DNA of 64,000 nucleotides from Eudorina sp. 2006-703-Eu-15 (taxonomy: Eukaryota > Chlorophyta > Chlorophyceae > Chlamydomonadales > Volvocaceae): positions 124,001 to 188,000 of the forward strand of contig BDSI01000026.1 in the NCBI GenBank assembly GCA_003117195.1, read 5' to 3'. Under the pieces are notes generated by a model. That model saw only the letters and a program-made list of their open reading frames with translations, was not told the DNA's origin and did no database searches. Both the position numbers and the translations under genes were made by a program. The first letter of the stretch is position 1; each line of letters opens with the position of its first letter. Positions 23,681-42,888 of the stretch are shown here, piece after piece.

Positions 23681-24662
23681 CCAGGGGGTTGCGGGCAGGT
23701 ACCGGCAGGGGTCATGGCGGTCGACGACTGCGACGATCCGCGTGCTCTTCAGGGCCTGCACGCTGCGACCTGCGGGACGGCTTCACGGGGCCTTGCCCAT
23801 TGCTCAACCCATCCACGATCCGTGGTGTGGGCCAATCTACTAGCAGTATACCCTCACGGCAGATATTCCTGGTGACGCCCCTTGGGATTAGACGCTTCCC
23901 CATGGGTCATACGGCAACAGAAAGTACGGCGTGCGACATTCTCACGTGGGTCCAGCAGGGGGCACGCGTGATGCCGTACTGCCCGTCTGCCGTACGTTTA
24001 TGACGTACGGTACATGTGGCCCCTGGAGGAGCCTACGTGCATCTCCATAAGACACCTCTTTTTGGCGTTTCGCATACACCTACCTGACTTTTGTTTTTAA
24101 TCATTTGCGATCCGCGAGTGGCTCTAGGGTTTCAATGCTTCGATATGGCCGCATGTGGTGCTGCGCGCACGTGCTGTTGCATCGCTCAAGCCATGCGGGC
24201 ATGCCACTGGGGTTGGAAGTCGATGACATGGCTGACAACACGGAAGTTGGGTTGCAGTTGCTGGGTAGCGATAAGGGCAGGGGGATGGAGAGGGATGACG
24301 TGAAGTGATCTGTGGGCTGTGGCGGCGGCATCTCTGCGGCCGTGCAATCAAGCGGGCTTCAATACCGTGTGTTACATCATCTGTCAGATGCCGTACCCGC
24401 ACCTGGTACAGATATACCGCAGGCGCATCCTGTATACCGCATAGCGGCCCAGGCTGGCTCCACCAGCGCTCCGAAACCCACCTCGGCCCCAGCCCCAGGA
24501 TACTGTACTGCAGCATCCACCCCCGGTCGAAGGGAGACCAGCCACAGCTGATTCCATAGAGCCCACTCGGGGTGGGGTGAGGGGCGGGGGTTAATAAGAA
24601 AAGGAAAACCAAATCCAGAAACGGACCCGCCGGGGGGAGGGATGGTCAGCCGACAGGAGGGA

Positions 24663-24867
24663 GGAGGTACCGTCCCGGGGGTCGGTCCAATATGGAGTCC
24701 CAGGAGGTACCGTCCCGGGGGTCGGTCCAATCTGGAGTCCCAGGAGGTACCGTCCCGGGGGTCGGTCCAATCTGGAGTCCCAGGAGGTACCGTCCCGGGG
24801 GTCGGTCCAATCTGGAGTCCCAGGAGGTACCGTCCCGGGGGTCGGTCCAATCTGGAGTCCCAGGAGG
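24663..24867 (+). repeat. 40-bp tandem repeat, five copies
   Basis: Five nearly identical 40-bp units, each containing GGAGGTACCGTCCCGGGGGT then GGTCCAAT and TGGAGTCCCA. Only one base differs between the first and later copies (TATGG versus TCTGG). The high identity points to recent amplification. Confidence 0.95.
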
Positions 24868-25380
24868 CCCGTGTGACCGCGGCTCGTACCGCACCCGGAG
24901 GTGGACGAGCGAGCAGCTCACACTGCGACCCCTCAAGGTCAAACCCTCTCAAGACCTCCACCGTGTACGGCGCAACTCCATGTACGGCACCCTTCCGTTG
25001 GATGCCTTTCTTACAACGAACCCCTTCGACGAACCGAACCAGGTCACTTGCAGGTCGCGTCGCGCGCTGACTCAGCTGATGGAATGTCTGCCCTGCCGAC
25101 ATACGTGGTCATCTGCGGCGCGCGCATGCGGGCATTCACCAAGTCGTCACAATGGCAAGCAATGGCCCAAGGGTCATCGGGCGGGCGCCGATCGTTCGCT
25201 CGTCCACGCCACCACCGACCCATGGGCCCGTCCAAGGTTCATCCCCTTAAAACCGAATGAGTTCTGGAAGTCCGGACATACCTCCCATCGTTCCATTGAC
25301 CCTTATTCGCAGTGCGGACGCCGTCAGATACCGTTAGCTACCCGACTGGCCTCCCCTCCCCACCGCTCCCCGGTCCGCGG

Positions 25381-34131
<8,751 letters not shown>

Positions 34132-34938
34132 CGCGTCAAATCAATTTGGAACTTGCAGGCTCAAGTACCAGGTTTCTTCTACAGAAAGGCTGGCCTAAGA
34201 CATGCCGTACGCGAATCGCAACCGTAAGCCTTTTTGATTCAACGGTCATGCATTCACACGCATTGAAGCTGAAGAAATACTCTCGACATGATGGTCATCA
34301 TCCTCTGTGCATTGCACGCTACGAACTGAAAAAAATCGTGCAATACCGACGGACGGTTCCAAACTAAGCCATCGAACTGCTATGAAAATTGAAACATACT
34401 CATTGGTCTGTAAGGGACGTCTTTAAATTTACAGATACCACGCCTTCGGAAGGGTTGTTGTCAAGGGTTCACTGACGGTGAATCCAAACCAAGACCCAGA
34501 ACAAACAGCCACTTATAGCCACAGATACGAATGTTAAAACATTGTACACGTAGCATGTCTTCGCCGCATGATCGCTCATTAAACGGCCAGTGCCTGCCTA
34601 CCAGCTAACCCCCGCCGTCCTCGACGCGACGTCACGACCCAGCAACCCATGGGTGACCAAGTCGCATACGACACCATGACGACGCGCTGCAATTATACCG
34701 CGCATTTGCACGCGGCAGCTAGTCCTTGTCAGCCCTGTCGACCATAACAGACCTCCCTGGGCACGAGGCCGTGCCCGTGCCAAACTTCACTGGGAGCTCC
34801 ATGCCACACCCGCTTGACAGTCGGGTACCCATGCGGCCATGACATGCATTTATCTCCCAGGGGGTCGTTGAGTGAGGAACAACTGCTTGCCCGATCTAGG
34901 CGGATGGGCGCACGGTGCTGGCACCGCACCCGCTCACA
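34132..34938. other. Intergenic, Deg 5' end to EF-hand 3' end
   Basis: About 800 bp of lower GC between two minus-strand genes. No coding signal seen. It should hold the EF-hand 3' UTR and the Deg promoter. Confidence 0.5.
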
Positions 34939-35493
34939 TTACTTGCGCTTTTGCGGTGGTGGTGGCGCCTTGTACGTCTTGGCTGTCACCCGATTCAACA
35001 GCTGCTTCACTTGGTTGGTGTGCAAGCAATGTAGGAACTCCGTGAGTGTTAGAATCTTGCCGCTGTTAAGGTCCGCCGTGCCGAACACCTGCTCCAACTG
35101 CATGTCCAGCTCCGCTCGCCCGTACCGAAGGTACATGATCTGCATGGCCTCCTCAAGCGTGATGAACCCCTGGTTGTTCTTGTCGTTCATGACGAACTCC
35201 ACGACATTGAAGAGACCCCGCGGCTCGTAGCCGGTCTTATCATCACGGCACCGCGTGTATAACGTCTGAAATTCTTGAAGGCTGATGCAGCCGTCGCAGT
35301 CCTCGTCGACCTCCCATATCATGTCCTCCACCTCGCCTCGCTTCGGCTTATGCCCTAGTCGAAGGAACAGCTCTGTCAGCTCCTCTGCGTCGATTTTTTT
35401 ATCTCCCTTGCTGTCTATCGTATTAAATGCTCGCTCCAGCTCGTTCTGCTCATTCTTTCGAGCATACCGCTCGCGAGCAGCGGCGGTTGCCAT
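34939..35493 (-). CDS. Four-EF-hand calcium-binding protein, single exon
   Basis: 184 residues. Four helix-loop-helix units are readable: loop 1 DSKGDKKIDAEE (canonical), loop 2 DEDCDGCISLQE (canonical), loop 3 DKNNQGFITLEE (mostly canonical) and loop 4 DLNSGKILTLTE (degenerate). So probably two or three Ca2+ sites bind. The C-terminus is basic and proline-rich (PPPPQKRK), unlike calmodulin. I did not recognise a specific family member; axonemal EF-hand proteins (for example dynein-regulatory-complex or docking-complex light chains) are candidates. It is intron-less, unlike every neighbour. Its start codon lies 540 bp from the divergent radial-spoke gene, which hints at co-expression in ciliogenesis; this is inference. 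Confidence 0.95.
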   Translation of the reverse strand: MATAAARERYARKNEQNELERAFNTIDSKGDKKIDAEELTELFLRLGHKPKRGEVEDMIWEVDEDCDGCISLQEFQTLYTRCRDDKTGYEPRGLFNVVEFVMNDKNNQGFITLEEAMQIMYLRYGRAELDMQLEQVFGTADLNSGKILTLTEFLHCLHTNQVKQLLNRVTAKTYKAPPPPQKRK

Positions 35494-36032
35494 TACAAAT
35501 TATTCCCAGACGTTAATGAACAACTATGATTTGGGTTATAAACTGTTCAAGTTGGGGCAGGCGAATAACGTCAGTCGCGCCACAGCACAGTTGAAGACAA
35601 AGTAACTGTTTAGAGTATATAATAGGCGTCAATTAGATTGCTTATGTACAAACATTACATGAATGTGTCTTGGGACATGGAAAGATCAGTAGATCGTAGG
35701 TCCTTAGACCGCCAAAGGAGTACAGCGGTGGCTGGGGAAATCATTCACCCGAACCGCCATGCCAAATACCTATCCTTACACATCCATGTTATTATGAATC
35801 AAGATCGATTCAGCTAATCCATACTTAAAATCATCGAAACAATCGCTTCCGGTAGCTCATACCCTTGCTTTTCACCTTCAGTCGTGTAGTAACATACATA
35901 CCTACTTCTTAACACAATTATACTCTCATGTCAAGGTAGCTGGAGGATGTCTTTAGCGGGCTAGGTTCTTGTCAGGGGCTGCCCGAGTTTGTTGCACCGC
36001 TGGCCTTCTTCAAACCAGCGGACATCGCAATC
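35494..36032. promoter_or_regulatory. Putative bidirectional promoter, EF-hand gene / RSPH14-like gene
   Basis: This 539-bp AT-richer spacer separates the start codons of two divergent genes. It must contain both 5' UTRs. No defined element could be assigned. The call rests on gene arrangement alone. Confidence 0.5.
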
Positions 36033-39000
36033 ATGGACAAAAATGCACGGATCCGCGAGAACATGCGGCACATCCAGGCCTTCGAGGCCAAACCCAACCC
36101 CAAGCCCCTAGCGGAAACAGCCGTCACGCGGGGATTTGAGAAGGTGGCTTTCCCCAAACTGGTGAGCTGTCCGTCGCCAGCTCCAGCGTCGGGCGCCGGC
36201 ATAAGGTGCCAAACGATCTGTGCATGGATCATCCTGAGCATGACGATGCATCCCCGCGGGCGTGGTCCCGTCGCCCGGGGGACGATCCTCGCGGACGGGA
36301 CGTGCGGGTCCTCGGCTTGTCCAAGCCGACTTGCTTGAGGCCCCATGCTTCAGGCTACATACATCGTGTGGCTCGGCGGGCACGGGGACTGGCGGTGTCG
36401 GATGCGCGCGCCACGCGATTCAGTGCCATCCTTGTGCCTTGCAGAGACCCGCCTGCCCTCCCTGCCCCTGGGCTGCGTCCCCATGGCCCCTCGTCCTCTT
36501 CCGAACACGTTCGTCGGAAAAGCTGCCGTGGCACAGGCCGGGGCAAAGCTTGCATAGTCGCGGACGCAAACCCTGGACCGACTGACTCGAACCCGGGCCC
36601 CGCGTGGCAGGTGGCAGAGCTCAGCGGCGACAACCCAATCGTACGGCAGAAGGCGCTGCTAGCGGCACGCGACCTCCTCACCTCCCCCGTCAATCTGGTG
36701 CAATGCGTGGCTGCGGGCGCCACTCCCGCCATCGTAGCGCTGCTCAAGGTACGGGTTGATACGGCTTGGTACGGCAGGCGCTGCCCATTACTAAACATCC
36801 TTAACACGGAGTTTGGGAGTCGGTGTGCAAGCAGGTGGTTGATGTCGCTGCGCTGTGTTGCGGCAGTTATGATGTTGGAACCGGTCCAACCGAACCCAAC
36901 ACCCAACAACACCCAACGCCCAACACCCAACAGCCAACACCCAACGTGCAACGCCCAACACCCAACACCCAACACCCAACACCCAACACCCAACACCCAA
37001 CACCCAACACCCGGGGGCAGCCAGGTGTAACAGGTCGCTGGAGAGCACGGCCGTACACCCATGACATGGCACATACACAAATCACATGCATCTCCGATCC
37101 CGGACATAAAGATTCCAGCGCCCTTTCGCCCGTTGCGCTGTGGGGGGCAAGGGTGACGACGCCGTCTCCCAGGCGCGACACTGAGCACATACACACAGTT
37201 GTCACACTCGGTCGGGGTTGGGTCGGGTGGGTTACTGTCTAACCGTGACTTGGTGGAGCCGAAGTGCCCGCCGGGCGATCCAAAGGGCCCAGATAGCTTC
37301 GTAGGCGCCGCATATCATCAACCCCTTGCCAAGGACTGCGCACCCCCAGCCGCCACACGGCGGCGGCGGTCCATGCAGCCATACCGGCCAACACACGAGA
37401 TTACTTCTGCGCCAGGATTGCATCTCCTGGAAACCGCACAGGACCCGCTGACTGACTGGGCGGTGAGGGAGCCGGTCCTCGAACCGGGCCACTACGCTGA
37501 ACACAGGATCCGGCGCCGGTCGATCCCGCCTTCCTCCCCCTGGGTTGTGTCTGCATCCCCCAGGACCCGGACGAAGTGACCCGAGGCTACGCGGCGGGTA
37601 CCCTTGTGTACCTGGCGTCCAAGGAGCTGGGGGCGCGGGACCTGGTGCAGCACAGGGGCTTGGAGGCACTGGCGGCGTCACTTGAGGACGAGTGCGAGGT
37701 GCGTACGACAAGGGTACGACAGCGGTACGGCGATCGAGGGCTCGGGAGTCGGGAAGGCCGATATGGTCAACGGCTCCAGGGCGCCGTCAGTTGAAGGTTT
37801 GTTGTTGGTTGAGGGTGTTGGGGTTCTTGGTTGGGGCTGTTGGGGTTGTTGGTTGGGGCTGTTGGTTTAGGGATGCTGGTGCTGGTGCTGGTGCAACGGG
37901 GCCTCGCGTAGAGTATGCAAACGTACGTTACGGCTGTACGACGATGCCGTGAATTGCATCGTGGCGTCGTTGCTTTGTGTGGGTCCCTTGCTGCCAAGAA
38001 TTTCAGCAGCCTGGATGGCTGGGTGGATGGCTGGGCGTGTGCGCGGGCGCTGCCTGTACAAATTGTTCTGCCCCCACACCTGGTTTCCCTTAACGTGTCC
38101 GTACAGACCGTGCGGGACAATGCCTACTCTGCGCTCATCGAAGCCGCGCGATTCGATGCGACGCGGCGGGCACTGGAGGCGCTGGAGACCGTGCTGCCCC
38201 GAGTCATGGAGCTCGTGTTGGTGGAGGTGGCGGCCGCGCCCCAGCGCGCGCGACAGGGGCTGGTGCTGCTGTACGCGTGCACGCAGGTGTGTACGGCAGC
38301 CGTACGACAGCTCCAGGGGACGCGCCGCGGTATGATGTACATGTAATTCGTGCGAGGGCACTGGGGGCCGGGCGCTCTCTCACGCGGCGGCTCCTCCGCA
38401 TGATAATCAGCTGTGATCACCGCGTCGTCCATGCCAACCGCCCCAACGAACCCCGCCAACCTCCAACCTCCAACCGAATGTCTCCGTACAGATGCGTCGT
38501 AACAACGGCGTGCTGACCCAGCTGGTCGACACATCGGATGCGATCCCGCGGCTGGCGGAGCTGCTGAGTCCGGAGCTTCCGGAACCTGTACGGCACGCGG
38601 CGGCGGAGCTGCTGGGCGCGCTGGCGTCCCGTGAGGACGCCAAAATACGGGCGGTGCAGGTGGGTCAGGGGTTGTTCGACAAGACAGATGGCATCGGTGG
38701 GTACGTGGGTTGCGCTGTACGACAGGCGGTGATGGGGCGACATGACATGCAGATGGGGCGTAGTTACGCCCTGACCTTGCCCGTCTGCGAAGCAACAATG
38801 TCCAGCACCAAAAAACTGACCCGTGGGACATTGACTTGCCGACCTGCTGCTGGGAACGCCCCCCACGCCACATACATCATGTGTGTGTGTGTGTGTTGTG
38901 CTGTGTGTGTTTTGCCTTTTGTCGTACTTTTACCGTGCCGCGTGTGTGTGTGTGTGTGTGTGCGCCCCCGCAGGTGGGCTCGGTGCCGCTGCTGCTGCAG

Positions 39001-39925
39001 GTGGCCGGCCCGCACAGCCCCGTGGCCTTCGCCACCTCGGCGGTGGCGGCGCTGTCCGCCATCACGATCCGTCGAGAGGGCAAGTACGCGGTGGTGGAGG
39101 CGGAGGGCGGGCTGGCGGCGCTTGTGAGCGTGCTGGATCCGGTCAACGAGCAGCTGTGCATCAACGCGATGACGGCCATTTGCAACGTGGCGGAGGCGCC
39201 GGAGGGGAGGGAGATCCTGCAGGGCTGCGGCGCGGTGGGTCGGGCTGGGTTACTGGGGTTGGGGGCTTGAGTTGGGTACCTGGCTTGGGTCGGGTTTGGT
39301 GCTTGGGTTGGGACGGTTGCGGACCGCAGTGGGTTGGGTTGGGCTGCGTTGGGCTGGGGCCGCGGGGTGTTTGGGTTCGTTCCGGCGGTGGTCTACGATG
39401 CCCTGGGCCGGAAATCGACAAGTTTGAACTGTTTTGGTGGGTCGGCGACATCAGGAGAGCTGAGGTCACCGCACCGCGCGGCGGCTCGCCCGCGGAGCCA
39501 GCATCTCGAAGCTAGCATCACGTGTGCTGTGTACGGCTGTGTACGGCACGGCACGGCACGATACGGCACATTGAGGGAACAGCACGCGCTCTAGAATCCG
39601 AATTGAGGGCGTGCCGCCCGACGAAACAACGCGTAGTGCCCGGATGACTGTAGTCTGACGTCCAGCGGCATCTAAACCCCTCTCCCTGGGTTCGGTTTTT
39701 CAATTAAACCCTCCTCGCCCTGGCACGTTCCCGCCCCCGCCCCCGGCCCCGCGCCCGGCCCCGCGCCCGGCGCTGCCCGGCCAGGCGCCCAAGTTGCTCC
39801 GCATCTTCGAAGGCGCCGCCTCGGAGGCCCTCAAGCGCAGCGCGGCGCAGGCGATACGGCAGTGTCGCTTCAAACACCTGCCGTACGAGGTGCTGCCGGG
39901 GGCGCCGCCGTTGCTGGCGGAGTGA
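36033..39925 (+). CDS. RSPH14: Armadillo-repeat radial spoke protein, RSPH14 / RSP8-RSP14 type; 7 exons
   Basis: A structural component of the ciliary radial spoke. Exons 36033-36161, 36611-36748, 37564-37698, 38107-38286, 38492-38659, 38974-39234, 39785-39925; all introns are phase 0 and the total is 1,152 nt (383 residues), near the family length of about 350. Diagnostic stretches: QKALLAARDLLTSPVNLVQ with AGATPAIVALLK in exon 2, DNAYSALIEAARF in exon 4, and REGKYAVVEAEGGLAAL then LCINAMTAICNVAEAPEGRE in exon 6. These align by memory with human RSPH14 (GKYAALDANAIEPLLELL; CLNATKALTMLAEAPEGRK). Armadillo units fill nearly the whole protein. The name follows the animal family; whether it corresponds to Chlamydomonas RSP8 or RSP14 cannot be settled here. 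The other axonemal armadillo protein, PF16/SPAG6, fits less well. It is head-to-head with an EF-hand gene. Confidence 0.9.
36893..37013 (+). repeat. CCCAACA heptamer-type repeat
   Basis: About 16 units of CCCAACA or CCCAACAC lie in intron 2 of the RSPH14-like gene. The Thr-Pro-Asn and Gly-Cys-Trp-Val frames across it are artefacts. Confidence 0.9.
38880..38963 (+). repeat. Two GT dinucleotide tracts near the exon 6 acceptor
   Basis: (GT)n runs at about 38881-38896 and 38943-38962 lie in intron 5 of the RSPH14-like gene. The second ends only 11 bases before exon 6 and so forms part of its 3' splice-site region. Confidence 0.8.
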
Positions 39926-40024
39926 GGGATCAGGGCTGTCTGGCGGAATGAGGGATCAGGGCTGTCTGGCGGAATGAGGGATCAGGGCTGTCTGGCGGAG
40001 TGAGGGATCAGGGCTGTCTGTCGC
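39922..40024 (+). repeat. 27-bp direct repeat starting at the stop codon
   Basis: Four copies of a 27-bp unit (core GTGAGGGATCAGGGCTGTCT) begin inside the last codons of the RSPH14-like gene, GCGGAGTGAGG, and repeat GGCGGARTGAGG three more times. The unit therefore includes a copy of the stop-codon context. Confidence 0.9.
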
Positions 40025-42888
40025 CCTCCCTCTGCAGCGACGGTGCCCCGCTAGATGGGGGCTCAGGCTGACCCGGAGCTGCCCGTCGGGTCCCGGGGTG
40101 CTGCGGGGCAACCCTCACACAGCGGGCACAGGGCCGGCAGCTGCAGCGGTGTCCGCCCTGAAGACGGCTTTGTACAGGAGGGAGGGAGAGAGAGAGAGAG
40201 AGGTAGGCGCGCTGCGCCGCTGTGCATGGGTCACCTGAGAGTGGATGCGGAGGTGGGCCGTGGTGTGTGTGTTGGTATGTGCGCGGCGAGAGGCCGGCCG
40301 GCATGGGGGCCCCTGGCTGTGAGGCGCCGGATTGAGTCAGGGCCGGGCCGGGCCGAGTGGCGTCAGTTTGAAACCGGCGGAACCGGCGCGAAGCATGATT
40401 GTCCCGCATTGGGGCCACGCGCGCTGGAAACTACTAGGGGTGCGCTGCGACGCCTTCGGGCGGCTTGGTCGGTGGGGCGCGAGGTGCCCGCAGGTGTAGG
40501 TCGTAACACGTGGAGGGACATCTACATGGTCCTGAGGAGTCCTGACCCCCAACGGGTTTTGGAGCGGCTGGTCCACTTTCGGATGATGGCTTCTGACGCG
40601 CCGGGCGGACGGCATGTGCAATGCGATGGGATGCCGAGGAAGGGCCGGGCCGGGGCTGTTGAGTGTCAAGGGCCTGAGTAAACTCCGAGGGGGGACGGGC
40701 GGCTCCTGCGGCGGCCCAATGGTCGTGGGAACGTGACCCGGACGGCCGCGTCTGGCTGCACGCCTTTGGGGGTACCGTACGGGGGATGTCGATTAAGGCA
40801 GGCAGCCAGTGAAGCAGTAAAACGTGTGGTGGTGGCGAGCGACCCACGGGTCAGTGCTGCGGCTGTACACTACACAGCCCCTTCGCCAGAACTAAAGGAT
40901 TATACGCAAGGCGATGGCGAAGAAGGATGGCGGGGAGCGGGGATACAGCATTCACCCGATATTCCAGGCCTTGTGAGGTATCAATCACCCGTCCGCCATA
41001 TTTGGAAGTAAGCGTTACAAGGTGGACCCCTACACCCTAGCCCCGCCATATTTGTTGCGCGGTGCGGCTGGCGGGGCCTTCGGGGAGGCAGCCGCTGCCC
41101 TGTTCGGAGGCAGCCTTGCAGGTCCGCCGTCAGCGACGCGTATGGGTGCGGGCTGTCAGCACAGCATGTGCAGCGCCGGCCGCGGCACAGGGTGGAGCAC
41201 CTCTTCAAGGAAACCGCCCAGGGACTCCAGGGACGGTGTGGCACGTGGGCGGTGTCGACAGGGTGACAGCCGCGCAGACTGGCACTCCCCAGGGGGCCAG
41301 GGGGTACCCGCCAACAAACTGCCGTACTAATTGCCAGCACCCCTGCATGGTGCCGTACACAGCACCAGCGTACGGACATGCTCGTCCCACGTAAGCCCCC
41401 CACAACTATCCATCGCGACGATCAAAATTTCGTGAACACTGAAAAAGTGCACCACAAAATACACACACACACTCCTACACGCGCTGTACGATGAACAGGT
41501 TCCCGGATAGAATACAGGTAATAAATATGCTTGCATGCTTTTAAGCGTGTGCGCGTTATGCAGGAATGGGGAGGAGAACGGTGCCGTGCGTGTGAATGGA
41601 TCGCCGTACCGCATCTCTTAACGCCGTCGTACGTGAACAGCCCGCCATTGGCCACCCACGCCAAGCAGCTCAACTCCTGTCCGCCTGTGCGGTGACTCGC
41701 AATGGCCCTCAACCGAATGTCAGATCTCAGATCCTCAATGCCCGCCGTACTGAAGCCCCGGCATACTACTGTTCGCAGCTTCCGGCTTGGTTTCCCGGCC
41801 CGGAGCCCCCCTGCCGCCCACAAGCGCGTTGCCCCCATCGCCCACAGCACCATTGTGGACTGGTCACAGACACCCGGCGGGCTTCGCTGCATCGTACCAA
41901 GCGGTGCATCACCGCACCTATCTCCTGGATCTGTACGCTTCAGCCTCATAGCTGCCGCACCACAGCCACCTTGAAATATGGTACATGGGCACAAGCCGCC
42001 GGTGCGCCGGCAGCTCTTGCGGGTGTAAGATCGCGATCACATGAGATTCGTGGTCCGCACAGCACAGCACAGCACGGCCCAGCATAGCATATCACAGCAC
42101 AGGGTTCGCAACGACGCGCAATAGAGGAAATCACCCCGCCCGCCCGCAAACCCGCCCGCCCGCCGTCAGTGTGCCTCCAAGAAACTGGTCTGCGAACACG
42201 CCCACCCACTCCCACCACACACGGCACGACACTAAAACACACACGCAAACACACACAAACACATGGGCGGGTTTGTCATTAAACACACAGACAGGCACGT
42301 GCTCACACTCATGCGATACACACACGTGCATTGGCCTGGCACTCTTGCTTTTTGCATTTTCCTTGCCACATCTCCTCCAAACCTCGTCTTCCCCGTTGGC
42401 AATGTGTTTACCACCCCCGCCTCCCGTCTCCCGCCCGGGGCGCTTCGCCGTGCGCCATCCAGCTCCGGCCCCCCAACCTGATCCCACCGCTGAACCCACC
42501 CGTCAACACTTCCCGAGCAGGCGGCTGCCCCCCTCCTGACAGCCGATATCCGCAAAACAGCTCCGACCGCCAGGACCTCGACCGCGGCCGCGAGGGGGCG
42601 AAAAGCGTCGGGAACAGACCCTAGGAACCGGTACGTCAGTGCGGCTGCTGTTGCGGCAGGAGGAACGAGAGGGGGCCCCCCCCGCCTTGCCTTCCCTGCC
42701 ACCCATGTCGGTCCCCCAACACCGAAGTCTAGTCCCACCCGACCAGCCAGCAGACACGGCTGCTGCTGCTGCGAGGAGCTCTGCCGGCAGCCTGCCAGCC
42801 AGCCCCTCGGTCGCTCACTCCACGACCGCCATCGCGTGCCAGCCTCCCAAGGCGAGTGCCTGCGCCCGGCACGCAGTCACGGACGGGA
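39926..42888. other. Intergenic between convergent RSPH14-like and RCC1 genes; no gene recognised
   Basis: About 3 kb. Open frames (up to 208 codons at 40055) have no recognisable domains and no consistent splice pattern. Contains one exact GACCCACGGGTC palindrome at 40841-40852, an AGAGAG run at 40186-40201 and CA-rich sequence near 42235-42325. 3' UTRs of both genes should lie here. Confidence 0.55.

Larger units (their letters stand above)
18610..25380. other. 6.8-kb repeat-rich intergenic region, no gene recognised
   Basis: This lies between the stop codons of the convergent phosphodiesterase and Deg genes. It contains GATC runs (20301-20323), GTAC runs (22211-22233), GTCT/GTCG-rich sequence (21300-21530), GT-rich tracts near 19800-19865, a local array of CAGTACGG variants (20005-20070) and several minisatellites listed separately. 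Open frames are short and repeat-driven. A segment reading NLIALLLSAPAKIAHVADSA (about 23343-23400) is open but unsupported. Part of the region may be long 3' UTR. Confidence 0.6.

Noticed and set aside
24663..24867. CRISPR-like array of 40-bp direct repeats
   Set aside because: The repeats are contiguous with no variable spacers, in a eukaryotic nuclear context; it is an ordinary minisatellite.
36033..39925. PF16/SPAG6 identity for the armadillo gene
   Set aside because: The REGKYAVVEAEG and NVAEAPEGRE segments and the 383-residue length fit the RSPH14 family better than PF16 as I remember it.
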